Positions 45,941 through 54,237 of a stretch of DNA of 64,000 nt are shown one piece after another. Within the stretch, counting starts at the first letter, position 1; every line of letters starts with the position of its first letter. The notes below the pieces were generated by a model. The model saw only the letters and a list, made by a program, of their open reading frames with translations. It did no database searches and was not told the origin of the DNA. This DNA comes from Acidiphilium rubrum (lineage in GTDB: Bacteria; Pseudomonadota; Alphaproteobacteria; Acetobacterales; Acetobacteraceae): NCBI RefSeq assembly GCF_900156265.1, contig NZ_FTNE01000018.1:1-64000 (forward strand). Direction: 5' to 3'. A program made the position numbers and the translations under genes.

Positions 45941-47589
45941 CCGCCCCGATTACTATGTTCGGCCCTGATTTCCCGTTCGCCTATGATGATTTCCTTTCCC
46001 ATCGGGCGGGGCTTGGCGCGGTGCCTGCCGCCGCGCATGGCACTGAAATCGCGATCATCGGTGCTGGTATCGCCGGCATCGTCGCCGGCCATGAACTCAT
46101 GAAACTCGGGCTCAAACCGGTCCTGTTCGAAAGCGACCGGATCGGCGGGCGGCTGCGCTCCGAGCCGTTCAAGGACGGGGCAGGGGCCTATGCCGAACTC
46201 GGCGCGATGCGGTTTCCGCCCTCCTCGCGCGCGCTGTTTCATTATTTCGACAAGGTCGGCATCGAGACGATCGGTTTCCCAAATCCGCTGGCGCCTGATA
46301 CGCCCTCCACGGTGATCGAACTGGGCGGCGTGAAACATTATGCCCGCACCAAGGATGATCTGCCGAAACGGTTTGCCGAGGTCGAACGCGCCTGGGCCGA
46401 GGCGCTGGAAGAAGGCGCGCATTACGGCGAGCTCACCGCTGCGATCCGGGCGCGCGATGTGGCGACCATCAAACGGCTCTGGCATCATCTGGTCGAAAGC
46501 CTCGATGAGGAGAGTTTTTCAGGCTTCATCGCGAATTCCAAGGCGTTCCGCGAACTCGGCTTTCGGGCACGCGAGATGTTCGGCCAGGTCGGCTTCGGCA
46601 CCGGCGGCTGGGATACCGATTTTCCGAATTCGATCCTCGAAATTCTCCGCGTCGTCGCGACCGGCGCGGATGACGAGCATCGCCTCGTGGTCGGCGGGGT
46701 CGAACAATTGCCGCGCCGCCTCTGGGCGCTGGTGCCGGAGGTGATGGCGCATTGGCCTTCCGGCACGTCGCTGGCGTCGCTGCACAATCATGTGCCGAAA
46801 CCCGGTGTCGCGAAAATCGCGCCCGGCACCACGAAAAAATTCGCGATCACCGATCGCTACGGCACCACCACCGAATACGATGCCGTCATCGTCACCTGCC
46901 AGGTCTGGCTGCTCTCGGCGCGGATCGATTGCAGCGAATCCCTGTTCCATCACGATCTCTGGATGGCGATGGAACGCACCCATTACATGCAATCCTCCAA
47001 AACCTTCGTGATGGTCGACCGCCCGTTCTGGCGCGATGTCGATCCCGCCACTGGCGAACACGCGCTGAGCATGACCTTGTCCGACCGGCTGACCCGCGGC
47101 ACCTACCTGCTCGACAATGGCGAGGACAAGCCCGGTGTGATCTGCCTGTCCTACACCTGGAGCGACGATGCGCTGAAATGGCTCGCCCTGCCGCTCGACG
47201 ACCGGGTCCGCCTGATGCTGCACAGCCTGCGCCAGATCTATCCCACGCTCGATATCGCGCAACACATCATCGGCGCGCCGATCACGGTGTCCTGGGAGTC
47301 CGACCCCAATTTCATGGGCGCGTTCAAGGCCAATCTGCCCGGGCATTACCGCTACCAGCGCCGTCTGTTCAGCCATTTCGTCCAGGACGACCTGCCCGAA
47401 CCCCATCGCGGCATCTTCCTCGCCGGTGATGATATTTCCTGGACCGCCGGGTGGGCCGAAGGTGCCGTCACCACCGCGCTCAATGCCGTGGCCGGCATCA
47501 TCCGCCATCTCGGCGGCACCGCCCATCCCGAAAACCCCGACCCGATCGATCGCTGGTCCGACCTCGCGCCGGTCAGGCTGGTGGAATAG
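45937..47589 (+). CDS. Flavin-dependent amino-acid oxidase/tryptophan 2-monooxygenase-like protein
   Basis: 550 residues. The FAD-binding signature is IAIIGAGIAGIVAG (38-51) and the GR region DRIGGR at 67-72. ELGAMRFPPSS (87-97) is the substrate-site motif shared by tryptophan 2-monooxygenase (IaaM) and related L-amino-acid oxidases. The C-terminus closes the FAD site with GDDISWTAGWAEGAV. IaaM-type enzymes decarboxylate tryptophan to indole-3-acetamide. The amidase immediately upstream could then give indole-3-acetate. Other amino acids such as phenylalanine are possible substrates. No signal peptide. Confidence 0.85.
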   Translation: MTAPITMFGPDFPFAYDDFLSHRAGLGAVPAAAHGTEIAIIGAGIAGIVAGHELMKLGLKPVLFESDRIGGRLRSEPFKDGAGAYAELGAMRFPPSSRALFHYFDKVGIETIGFPNPLAPDTPSTVIELGGVKHYARTKDDLPKRFAEVERAWAEALEEGAHYGELTAAIRARDVATIKRLWHHLVESLDEESFSGFIANSKAFRELGFRAREMFGQVGFGTGGWDTDFPNSILEILRVVATGADDEHRLVVGGVEQLPRRLWALVPEVMAHWPSGTSLASLHNHVPKPGVAKIAPGTTKKFAITDRYGTTTEYDAVIVTCQVWLLSARIDCSESLFHHDLWMAMERTHYMQSSKTFVMVDRPFWRDVDPATGEHALSMTLSDRLTRGTYLLDNGEDKPGVICLSYTWSDDALKWLALPLDDRVRLMLHSLRQIYPTLDIAQHIIGAPITVSWESDPNFMGAFKANLPGHYRYQRRLFSHFVQDDLPEPHRGIFLAGDDISWTAGWAEGAVTTALNAVAGIIRHLGGTAHPENPDPIDRWSDLAPVRLVE

Positions 47590-47604
47590 ACTTTGCATTT
47601 GGTC

Positions 47605-47633
47605 TTGCGTTTGTATATACAAACCTCTATACT
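47605..47633 (+). promoter_or_regulatory. Promoter of brnTA
   Basis: A -35 box TTGCGT (47605-47610) and -10 box TATACT (47628-47633) are separated by exactly 17 bases, a good sigma-70 promoter. Transcription would start near 47640 and translation of brnT at 47652. Confidence 0.6.
47609..47624. promoter_or_regulatory. Perfect palindromic operator for BrnA
   Basis: GTTTGTATATACAAAC is a perfect 16-bp palindrome lying inside the promoter spacer of brnTA. BrnA is a ribbon-helix-helix DNA-binding antitoxin, and BrnT-BrnA complexes repress their own promoter, so this is the expected operator. Confidence 0.7.
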
Positions 47634-47651
47634 TTGTAGCGTCAACAATCG

Positions 47652-47942
47652 ATGATAACGCGGTTCGACTGGGACGCAGGCAACCACGAAAAATGTCAGA
47701 AACACGGTGTATCGATCGCCGAAATCGAAGCCGCTTTCGCCGCAACGCCTCGGATCGCGCCCGCGATCGATCCTGCCGCCGCCGAACAGCGCTTCATCGC
47801 CATCGGGTATGGTGCCGACAACCGGCCCTTGTTCATCGTCTTCACACTGCGCCGGTCGGGCGATCATCAAACGATCCGCCCGATCAGCGCCCGATACATG
47901 CACGCCAAGGAAATTGCCCGCTATGAGCAGACCAATCCCTGA
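47652..47942 (+). CDS. brnT: BrnT family toxin (RNase)
   Basis: 96 residues. The BrnT fold marks are FDWDAGNHEKCQKHGVSIAEIEAAF at the N-terminus and FTLRRSGDHQTIRPISARYMHAKEIARYE at the C-terminus, with the basic residues of the RelE-like RNase site. BrnT cleaves mRNA and is inhibited by BrnA. A tightly repressed promoter and palindromic operator lie just upstream. Its last 20 bases overlap the antitoxin gene, so the antitoxin is probably translated by coupling. Confidence 0.93.
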   Translation: MITRFDWDAGNHEKCQKHGVSIAEIEAAFAATPRIAPAIDPAAAEQRFIAIGYGADNRPLFIVFTLRRSGDHQTIRPISARYMHAKEIARYEQTNP

Positions 47943-48177
47943 CCTCCGTACCGATCAGGCGGCCGAAACATTCCTCGACCAGGATTTGTCGGACCTCGAT
48001 TTCAGCCAGTTCAAACCGGCCCATTTCGAATTCGAGCCCAAAGCCGCGCAGATCAACATGCGCCTGCCGCAAGCCCTGCTTGACGCGGTCAAGGCGCGCT
48101 CCTCGGCGCGCGGCATCCCCTACACGCGGTTCATCCGCGAGGTGCTGGAACGGGCGGTTGCGGAGACCCCCCGCTGA
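47923..48177 (+). CDS. brnA: BrnA family antitoxin (ribbon-helix-helix)
   Basis: 84 residues. The N-terminal half is acidic and extended, as needed to wrap the toxin. The C-terminal part is a CopG/Arc-type ribbon-helix-helix DNA-binding domain: QINMRLPQALLDAVKARSSARGIPYTRFIREVLERAV. Starts inside brnT in another frame, a common BrnTA arrangement. A GC-rich hairpin follows the stop codon. Confidence 0.92.
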   Translation: MSRPIPDLRTDQAAETFLDQDLSDLDFSQFKPAHFEFEPKAAQINMRLPQALLDAVKARSSARGIPYTRFIREVLERAVAETPR

Positions 48178-48199
48178 GCGGCGGCTTGCCCTCCGCCGC
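48178..48199 (+). terminator. GC hairpin after brnA
   Basis: GCGGCGG (48178-48184) pairs with CCGCCGC (48193-48199) directly after the brnA stop. It probably ends or stabilises the brnTA transcript, although no T-run follows. The next gene starts at 48244. Confidence 0.45.
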
Positions 48200-48243
48200 C
48201 GGTCTGACCATGTTGCGTGCAACCACAACCATGGAATCGCAGC

Positions 48244-49191
48244 ATGAACCACAAACAACTCGGCCGTTCCGGCCTCTCCCTGCCGCCCATCATGTTCGGC
48301 GGCAACGTGTTCGGCTGGACCGCCGATGAAGCCACCTCGTTCGCCCTGCTCGACCGGTTGCGTGACGCCGGCCTGACCGCGATCGACACGGCCGATATGT
48401 ATTCGGTTTGGGCACCGGGCCATAAAGGTGGTGAGTCTGAAACCGTGATCGGCAACTGGCTGGCCCGGACCGGTGCCCGCAGCGAGATGCTGATCGCCAC
48501 CAAGGTCGGCATGATGACCGGCGCGGATGGCAGGAAACTCTCCAAACCCACCATTCTCGCCGCCGCCGATGCCTCGTTGCAACGCCTGAAGACCGATGTG
48601 ATCGATCTCTATCAGGCGCACGCCGACGAGACCGATACCCCCCTGCAGGAGACGCTGGAGGCCTTCGCCATGTTGATCGAGCAAGGCAAGGTGCGCGCGA
48701 TCGGCGCTTCGAATTATACCGCGCCGCGTCTGAAGGAGGCTTTGGAGACGAGCGAGCGCCTCGGGCTGCCGCGCTACCAATCGCTCCAGCCGCATTACAA
48801 TCTGGTCGAGCGCCCGGGCTACGAGGCCGAGCTCGAACCGCTGTGCGTCGCCGAGCACCTCGGCGTGATCAATTACTTCGCGCTCGCGGCCGGCTTCCTC
48901 ACCGGCAAATATCGCAACGAGGGCGATTTTGCCACGAGCCCGCGCGGCGCGGGCGTCAAGAAATATCTCAACCCGCAGGGCAAGCAGATTCTCGCAGCCC
49001 TCGATGATATCGCGGCGCGCCATCACGCCACCCCGGGTCAGGTCGCGATCGCCTGGTTGATCGCTCGCCCCAGCATCACCGCGCCGATCGCGAGTGCGAC
49101 CAGCACGGCGCAGCTTGACGATCTGATCAAGGCCGCGTCACTGACCCTGTCGCCAGCCGATATCGACTCCCTCAACCACGCCAGCGCCTAA
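48244..49191 (+). CDS. Aldo/keto reductase
   Basis: 315 residues of the AKR superfamily TIM barrel. Signatures are YRQLGRSGL-like MNHKQLGRSGLSLPPIMFGG at the N-terminus, the catalytic Asp-Tyr context DTADMYSVW, the lysine in IATKVG, and IGASNYTAPRL with SLQPHYNLVERPGYEAEL. The family reduces carbonyls with NADPH; the substrate is not defined by sequence. I chose ATG 48244 because it precedes the conserved start; the frame opens at 48217. Related to YajO/TasA-type oxidoreductases. The ABM gene follows 13 bases later. Confidence 0.92.
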   Translation: MNHKQLGRSGLSLPPIMFGGNVFGWTADEATSFALLDRLRDAGLTAIDTADMYSVWAPGHKGGESETVIGNWLARTGARSEMLIATKVGMMTGADGRKLSKPTILAAADASLQRLKTDVIDLYQAHADETDTPLQETLEAFAMLIEQGKVRAIGASNYTAPRLKEALETSERLGLPRYQSLQPHYNLVERPGYEAELEPLCVAEHLGVINYFALAAGFLTGKYRNEGDFATSPRGAGVKKYLNPQGKQILAALDDIAARHHATPGQVAIAWLIARPSITAPIASATSTAQLDDLIKAASLTLSPADIDSLNHASA

Positions 49192-49204
49192 ACCGGAGAG
49201 TTTC

Positions 49205-49510
49205 ATGATCCATGTCCTTGCCATTCTCACCGCCAAGCCCGGCAAGCGCGCCGAACTGCTCGAAGCGTTCCACGCGGTGATGCCAATGGTCCATGCCGAA
49301 GACGGCTGCATCGAATACGCGCCGGCGATCGATACCGATCACGCCATCGCCTCGGCCGATTTCGGGCCGGACAGCTATGTCGTGATCGAAAAATGGGCCA
49401 CCAAGGAGGCGCTGTCCGCCCATGTCAAAACGCCGCACATGGCGGCGTATGCCGCCAAATCGAAGGATCTGATCGCCAACCGCATCCTGCACGTGCTCGA
49501 ATCCGCCTGA
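49205..49510 (+). CDS. ABM-domain monooxygenase (YgiN-like)
   Basis: 101 residues, a single dimeric alpha/beta ABM (antibiotic biosynthesis monooxygenase) domain. The pattern is typical: IHVLAILTAKPGKRAELLEAF, DGCIEYAPAID, YVVIEKWATKEALSAHVKTPHM and KSKDLI. Members include YgiN quinol monooxygenase and other small cofactor-independent oxygenases. It lies 13 bases after the aldo/keto reductase gene and may act in the same pathway. Confidence 0.88.
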   Translation: MIHVLAILTAKPGKRAELLEAFHAVMPMVHAEDGCIEYAPAIDTDHAIASADFGPDSYVVIEKWATKEALSAHVKTPHMAAYAAKSKDLIANRILHVLESA

Positions 49511-49567
49511 TCCGCGCTTGCCCAAACCGGTCGCACGCCTTACCGCCATTGCGGATAAGGAGTGACG

Positions 49568-50380
49568 ATGAGAATTCTGTTTCTGGGCGATGTGATGGGC
49601 CGCACCGGCCGCGATGCGGTGGTTGCGGCCCTGCCGGGGCTGCGGCGCGATTTGAAAATCGACGTCGCGGTGGTCAATGCCGAAAACGCCTCGCACGGGT
49701 TCGGCCTGGCACCCGATATGGCGGAGGCGATTTTCGCCGCAGGCGCCGATGCCATCACCCTCGGCAACCATTCGTGGGACCGCAAGGAAATCATTCCCTA
49801 CATCGCCCAGCAGAAACGCCTGATCCGCCCGATGAACTACCCGCCCGGCACGCCCGGTGAGGGTGCGGTCGATATCACGCTGGCGGATGGCCGGCGCGTG
49901 CTGATCCTGCAGGCGATGGGCCGATTGTTCATGGACGCGATGGATTGCCCGTTTCGCGCGACCGAAACGATCCTCGCGCGCGCCCGCCTCGGCGTGACCC
50001 ATGCCGCCATACTGGTCGATTTCCACGGCGAGGCGACCAGCGAAAAAATGGCCTTCGCCCATGCGTTCGATGGTGCGGTCAGTGCCGTGCTCGGCACCCA
50101 TACCCATTGCCCGACCGCCGACCACCAGGTGCTGCCCGGCGGCACCGCGTTTATGGCGGACGTCGGCATGTGCGGCGATTACGACAGCGTGATCGGCATG
50201 GGCAAAGCCCCGGCGATCGCCCGCTTCACCCGCAAAATGCCGGGCGAACGCCTGCACCCGGCAGATGGCGAGGCGACCATCTGCGGTGCGGTGATCGAAA
50301 CCGGCGCCGATGGCAAGGCGCTGCGGATCGATCCGTTGCGCCTCGGCGGCCGGCTATCACCGATGATGCCGTCAGTGTGA
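49568..50380 (+). CDS. TIGR00282/YmdB-family metallophosphoesterase
   Basis: 270 residues. The calcineurin-like metal-site motifs are visible: LGDVMGRTGRDAV, VVNAENASHGFGL, TLGNHSWDRKEI, and THTHCPTADHQVL with GDYDSVIGM. YmdB in Bacillus is a 2',3'-cyclic-nucleotide phosphodiesterase. I place the start at ATG 49568, which has AAGGAG five bases ahead; a GTG at 49562 is in frame. The C-terminal 9 bases overlap the cytochrome b561 gene on the opposite strand. Confidence 0.93.
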   Translation: MRILFLGDVMGRTGRDAVVAALPGLRRDLKIDVAVVNAENASHGFGLAPDMAEAIFAAGADAITLGNHSWDRKEIIPYIAQQKRLIRPMNYPPGTPGEGAVDITLADGRRVLILQAMGRLFMDAMDCPFRATETILARARLGVTHAAILVDFHGEATSEKMAFAHAFDGAVSAVLGTHTHCPTADHQVLPGGTAFMADVGMCGDYDSVIGMGKAPAIARFTRKMPGERLHPADGEATICGAVIETGADGKALRIDPLRLGGRLSPMMPSV

Positions 50381-50908
50381 CCGGCGCGGCATCATCCGGA
50401 TCAAAATCCGCTGGCCGCGCCGTTCATGCGCGATCACCGCGCCAACATGCACGACCAGCAGCACGATCAGCGCGATGCCGCCCCAGAAGTGCAGAAACGC
50501 GAAATCATGGTGGATCGCGCGGCTTTTGCCGACGAATTGCGGCAGGCTGAACAGACCGAACCATTTGACCGGCCGGCCCGCGCCCTCGACGAACAGCACC
50601 CCGAAAATCGGCATGGCCACGATGAGCGCGTAGAAACTCCAATGTCCGGCGGCGGCCAGCGCCCGCTCATGCGGCGCAATGGTTTCCGGCAACTGCGGCG
50701 GCGTCCGACCCAACCGATAGGCGAGGCGTACGAGCATCAGCACCAGGATCGTGAGCCCGACGCTGATGTGCAGCAGCGCCAGCGTGAGCCGCCCCGGTTT
50801 TGGAATCCAGTTATAATGCACGATCAATCCGGCAATGATCAGCCCGATCACTGAAATCGCGATCAGCCAGTGCAACGCCTGGGCGATCGGTCGGTAGCGT
50901 GGTTCCAT
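50372..50908 (-). CDS. Cytochrome b561
   Basis: 178 residues with four hydrophobic helices. Heme-b ligand histidines are expected at His13 in IAQALHWLIAI, His47 in LLHISVG, and the pair in IHHDFAFLHFWGG; GVLFVEGAGRPVKWFGLFSLP is the typical loop. It is a diheme inner-membrane protein that passes electrons from quinol, probably to superoxide or another periplasmic partner (CybB-like). It lies divergent from the DUF429-like gene with a 7-bp dyad between them. Confidence 0.93.
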   Translation of the reverse strand: MEPRYRPIAQALHWLIAISVIGLIIAGLIVHYNWIPKPGRLTLALLHISVGLTILVLMLVRLAYRLGRTPPQLPETIAPHERALAAAGHWSFYALIVAMPIFGVLFVEGAGRPVKWFGLFSLPQFVGKSRAIHHDFAFLHFWGGIALIVLLVVHVGAVIAHERRGQRILIRMMPRRSH

Positions 50909-50923
50909 TCTGCAATCCTATCC

Positions 50924-50943
50924 TTATGTCCGCCGCGACATAA
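50924..50943. promoter_or_regulatory. Perfect 7-bp dyad between cytochrome b561 and the DUF429-like gene
   Basis: TTATGTC (50924-50930) and GACATAA (50937-50943) flank a CGCCGC core. It lies 16 bases upstream of the cytochrome gene and 22 bases upstream of the divergent gene, a suitable place for a shared operator. Confidence 0.45.
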
Positions 50944-50964
50944 CAACCGATAAATGGCAGGTCG

Positions 50965-52011
50965 ATGGCAGCTTTGTTACAATTTCCGGTCATGCTGGCC
51001 GCCCACGCCGATTGGAGTGTCGATCCCCGTAAGCGCTGGATCTGCAAGGCGCGCTACGACGGTGACTGGCGTATCGCCGCGCCGGAACCGGTTGCGGACT
51101 CCGCAACCCTGCTCGCGCGACTGGCGGGCGAAGCGAAACACGCGCCGATCGCTCTGGGGGTGGATTTTCCGCTGGGGCTGCCGCGGGCCTATGCCGCACG
51201 CGCGGGTATCCCGAACTTCGCTGCCTGGCTGCGTCGGCTCAGCCCGGATGCGGCGCTGTTCCAACCCTGCGCCTCACTCGATGAGGTCAGCCTTGCGCGG
51301 CCGTTCTATCCCAAATCGAGCGTTGCCGGTGCCGGGCAGATGGCGCGGCTCGCGGCCGCGCTCGGGCTGAGCGATGCCAGCGCGTTGCGCCGCGCGGCGG
51401 ACCGCCAGACCCGACACCGTCCGGCGGGTGCCGCGATGTTCTGGACCATGGGTGCCAATCAATGCGGCAAGGCGGCCCTGGCGGCTTGGCGGGATTGCCT
51501 GATCCCGGGCTTCGCACAGGCGGTCCCGATCGCCATCTGGCCCTATGAGGGCAGGTTCACCGATCTGCTCCGCCCCGGCGGCATCGCGCTGGCCGAAACC
51601 TACCCGGCGGAGGCCTTGGTCCAACTCGGTTTGAAACTGCCCGGCAGCAAGCGCCGCCAGTCCGACCGCGCCGCGCTCGCCGCGCCGATCGGCGCCGTGA
51701 TGACCCGGCTGGGTGCGACCCCGACCGGTGAACTGGCCGCCATGATGGACGATGGGTTCGGTGCCAAGCCCGACGGCGAAGATCGGTTCGATTGCCTGCT
51801 CGGCGTGCTCGCGATCATCCGCGTGATCGGCGGTGCATCGGATGGTATTCCGGACGATCCGGTTATCCGCGCGGTGGAGGGTTGGGTCCTGGGCCAGGTC
51901 GATCCGCCGCTGGTTCCACCGAACGCAGCAACGCCGCCGAGGGCGCATCGCCCGCCGCGTCGAGCCCGGCGATCACGCCCAACCGATCCGCCACCGGGCG
52001 ATTCTGGCTGA
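50965..52011 (+). CDS. DUF429-like protein (predicted RNase H-like nuclease fold)
   Basis: 348 residues. The region MLAAHADWSVDPRKRW, IALGVDFPLGLPRAYA and ETYPAEALVQLGLK, plus EDRFDCLLGVLAI, resembles DUF429 proteins, which are predicted to have an RNase H-like fold with conserved acidic residues (D17, D60-like, E, D). Function unknown. A second Met (50992) is an alternative start. The C-terminal ~40 residues are low-complexity Pro/Arg and overlap the paiB gene on the other strand by about 149 bases, so the natural end may be a recent extension. Confidence 0.65.
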   Translation: MAALLQFPVMLAAHADWSVDPRKRWICKARYDGDWRIAAPEPVADSATLLARLAGEAKHAPIALGVDFPLGLPRAYAARAGIPNFAAWLRRLSPDAALFQPCASLDEVSLARPFYPKSSVAGAGQMARLAAALGLSDASALRRAADRQTRHRPAGAAMFWTMGANQCGKAALAAWRDCLIPGFAQAVPIAIWPYEGRFTDLLRPGGIALAETYPAEALVQLGLKLPGSKRRQSDRAALAAPIGAVMTRLGATPTGELAAMMDDGFGAKPDGEDRFDCLLGVLAIIRVIGGASDGIPDDPVIRAVEGWVLGQVDPPLVPPNAATPPRAHRPPRRARRSRPTDPPPGDSG

Positions 52012-52534
52012 GCTTGCGCTTGCCGATCAGCCGGTCGATCACCATCACGATCCCGACGATGCCCTTGAGTTGCGATGCCACGTAATCATCCGGCGCATCA
52101 TCCACCCGCCATGGTTTCGGCTGACGCGCCTCATGCAGATCGGTCAGGGCCGTGACGATGTCGTGCAGACCCTGCGCATTCTCGATGATCTCGACCGCGC
52201 CATAGGCGTGCACCGCCTCGTAATTCCAGGTCGGCACCACCTTGCCGGTCTCGCGCTTGGTTTCGTACCAATTGGGCGAGACATAGAAATCATGCGCCTG
52301 AAACAGCGCCATCGCCTGGGCACCCTGGCGGAGGGATTTCCATTGCGGATTGCCCCGGGCCAGATGGCCGATCAGCCGGCCGTGCGGCGCCGGTAACTCC
52401 TGCCAGGTCAGCGGCAGATGCGTCGCCTCGATCCCGTCAGCCCCGGCCGAGACCAGAATTGGCAGGCGCGCCGCCCGCATGATGCCGGCGATGATCGCGG
52501 GATCGTCTTCGCGAAACGCCGGCGGGGTGTACAT
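51863..52534 (-). CDS. paiB: FMN-binding negative transcriptional regulator (PaiB family)
   Basis: 223 residues. PaiB fold marks are MYTPPAFREDD, FYVSPNWYETKRETGKVVPTWNYEAVHAYG and the NRPVADRLGVIAGL C-terminal segment, which are diagnostic for this FMN-binding split-barrel family. PaiB represses sporulation and protease genes in Bacillus; in Gram-negatives the role is unknown. It starts 4 bases after the aroKB stop and probably shares its mRNA. The C-terminal ~30 residues (VEPAADRPGPGPNPPPRG) look non-conserved. Confidence 0.85.
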   Translation of the reverse strand: MYTPPAFREDDPAIIAGIMRAARLPILVSAGADGIEATHLPLTWQELPAPHGRLIGHLARGNPQWKSLRQGAQAMALFQAHDFYVSPNWYETKRETGKVVPTWNYEAVHAYGAVEIIENAQGLHDIVTALTDLHEARQPKPWRVDDAPDDYVASQLKGIVGIVMVIDRLIGKRKLSQNRPVADRLGVIAGLDAAGDAPSAALLRSVEPAADRPGPGPNPPPRG

Positions 52535-52538
52535 GTTT

Positions 52539-54209
52539 CTACACCGCCCCGCAGGCCAGCAGGGTTTCGCGCACCGCATCCGCCGGCACCGCGCGGCTGG
52601 TGAACGCCGCCCCGATGCCGCGCGCCAGCACGAACGAGAGCCGGCCGTCCCGCATTTTCTTGTCGCGCTGCATGTGCTCGATCAGCGCGGCGGCGGCCCA
52701 GCCATCGATCCGGTGCGGCAAGCCGACCCTTGCGAGATGCGCGGATACCCGCCGCGCAATTTCCGGATGGCAATGCCCCAGCCGTGCCGACAGATCGAAC
52801 GCGCAGACCAGCCCGATCGCCACCGCCTCGCCATGCAGCAGGGCAGAGCCGTAGCCGGTTTCCGCCTCGAACGTGTGAGCGAAACTATGCCCCAGGTTCA
52901 GCAGCGCGCGGCCATCGTTCGGCGCCGTCTCATGCGGGTCGGCAACCACGACCGCCGCCTTGAAGGCGACGGCGCGGCCGATCGCCTGTTCCTGCAAGGC
53001 CTGATCGCCATCGAGCAGCGCCGCACCGTTCGCCTCGCACCATTCGTAAAGATCGGCATCCGCGATCAGCCCGGCCTTGACGATCTCGGCATAGCCCGCC
53101 GCGGCCTCGCGGCGCGGCAGTGTCGCCAGCGTATCGCTGTCGATAATCACCAGCCGCGGCTGATGGAACGCGCCAATCAGGTTCTTGCCATGGCGCGAAT
53201 TCACCCCGGTCTTGCCGCCCACGCTGGAATCCACCTGCGCCAGCAGCGAGGTCGGGATCTGCGCGAACGGCAGGCCGCGCAGCGTCGCCGCGGCGGCAAA
53301 CCCCGCCAGATCCCCGATGACGCCACCGCCGAGGGCAACGATCGCGGTCTGCCGCTCGGGTTTCAACGCCAGAATATCCTCGATCAGTGCGGCAAATCGC
53401 GCGAGGCTCTTGGAGCTTTCGCCGGGCGGCACCACCAGCGTGTCATGCGTGAACCCGGCATCATCGAGCGATGCCGCGAGTATGGGCAGATGTGCGGCCG
53501 CGACATGCTCATCGGTCACCACGATCACCCGAAGCTGCGGCAGGGCGGACGCCAGCCGCGCGCCGGCGCCTTTGAGAAGCCCGCGCCCGATCACCACCTC
53601 ATACGGCGCATCCGGCAACGCGACCGGAATCGATCGGGGGGGCGCGAAACGATCAAGCGCGGCCAGGACGGTATCGGTGGTCATATCGGGCGGGTCCTCG
53701 GAACTGTCGATGATGATGTGGGCTTGGGCATAAACCGGGGCGCGGAGCCCGGAAAGCCGGGTGAGGATCTCGGCCGGATCGCCGGCGTTCAACAGCGGCC
53801 GATGCGTGCGGCCCGCCACGCGGCGCAGCAGCACCGGCACCGGTGCCCGCAACCACACTGAAATGCCGCAGGATGCGATCAAGGCGCGGGTCGCCTCATC
53901 CATGAAGGCGCCGCCGCCGGTCGCCAGCACGATCGGGCCATCGGCCAGCAGCCGCGCAATCACGCGCCGTTCACCGGTCCGGAAATGCGCCTCGCCATGC
54001 TGGGCGAAAATATCGGCAATGCTGAGGCCCGCAGCTGCCTCGATTTCGATGTCGGAATCGTGGAATGTCAGGCCAAGTCGCGCCGCCAGCCGCCGGCCGA
54101 TCGCCGATTTGCCCGCCCCCATGAGCCCGACCAGCACGATACTGCGCGGCTCCCGCGCAATCGGGCCGGATTGATTGTCGGATGTCTGGGTATTGGACTT
54201 GTCGAGCAT
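52539..54209 (-). CDS. aroKB: Fused shikimate kinase / 3-dehydroquinate synthase
   Basis: 556 residues. Residues ~20-185 are a shikimate kinase (P-loop GLMGAGKS at 28-35, DSDIEIE, GGGAF, RTHRPLL lid). From ~190 it is a 3-dehydroquinate synthase: [50 protein letters not shown] and the zinc ligands around LLHGEAVAIG and GHSFAHTFEAE. The two chorismate-pathway steps are thus on one chain, as in some other Acetobacteraceae. I see no stop codon or start codon between the domains. paiB follows 4 bases later; xerD lies divergent across 28 bases. Confidence 0.95.
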   Translation of the reverse strand: MLDKSNTQTSDNQSGPIAREPRSIVLVGLMGAGKSAIGRRLAARLGLTFHDSDIEIEAAAGLSIADIFAQHGEAHFRTGERRVIARLLADGPIVLATGGGAFMDEATRALIASCGISVWLRAPVPVLLRRVAGRTHRPLLNAGDPAEILTRLSGLRAPVYAQAHIIIDSSEDPPDMTTDTVLAALDRFAPPRSIPVALPDAPYEVVIGRGLLKGAGARLASALPQLRVIVVTDEHVAAAHLPILAASLDDAGFTHDTLVVPPGESSKSLARFAALIEDILALKPERQTAIVALGGGVIGDLAGFAAAATLRGLPFAQIPTSLLAQVDSSVGGKTGVNSRHGKNLIGAFHQPRLVIIDSDTLATLPRREAAAGYAEIVKAGLIADADLYEWCEANGAALLDGDQALQEQAIGRAVAFKAAVVVADPHETAPNDGRALLNLGHSFAHTFEAETGYGSALLHGEAVAIGLVCAFDLSARLGHCHPEIARRVSAHLARVGLPHRIDGWAAAALIEHMQRDKKMRDGRLSFVLARGIGAAFTSRAVPADAVRETLLACGAV

Positions 54210-54237
54210 GGTCCGCGCGGCTTACCACACTCGGCGT

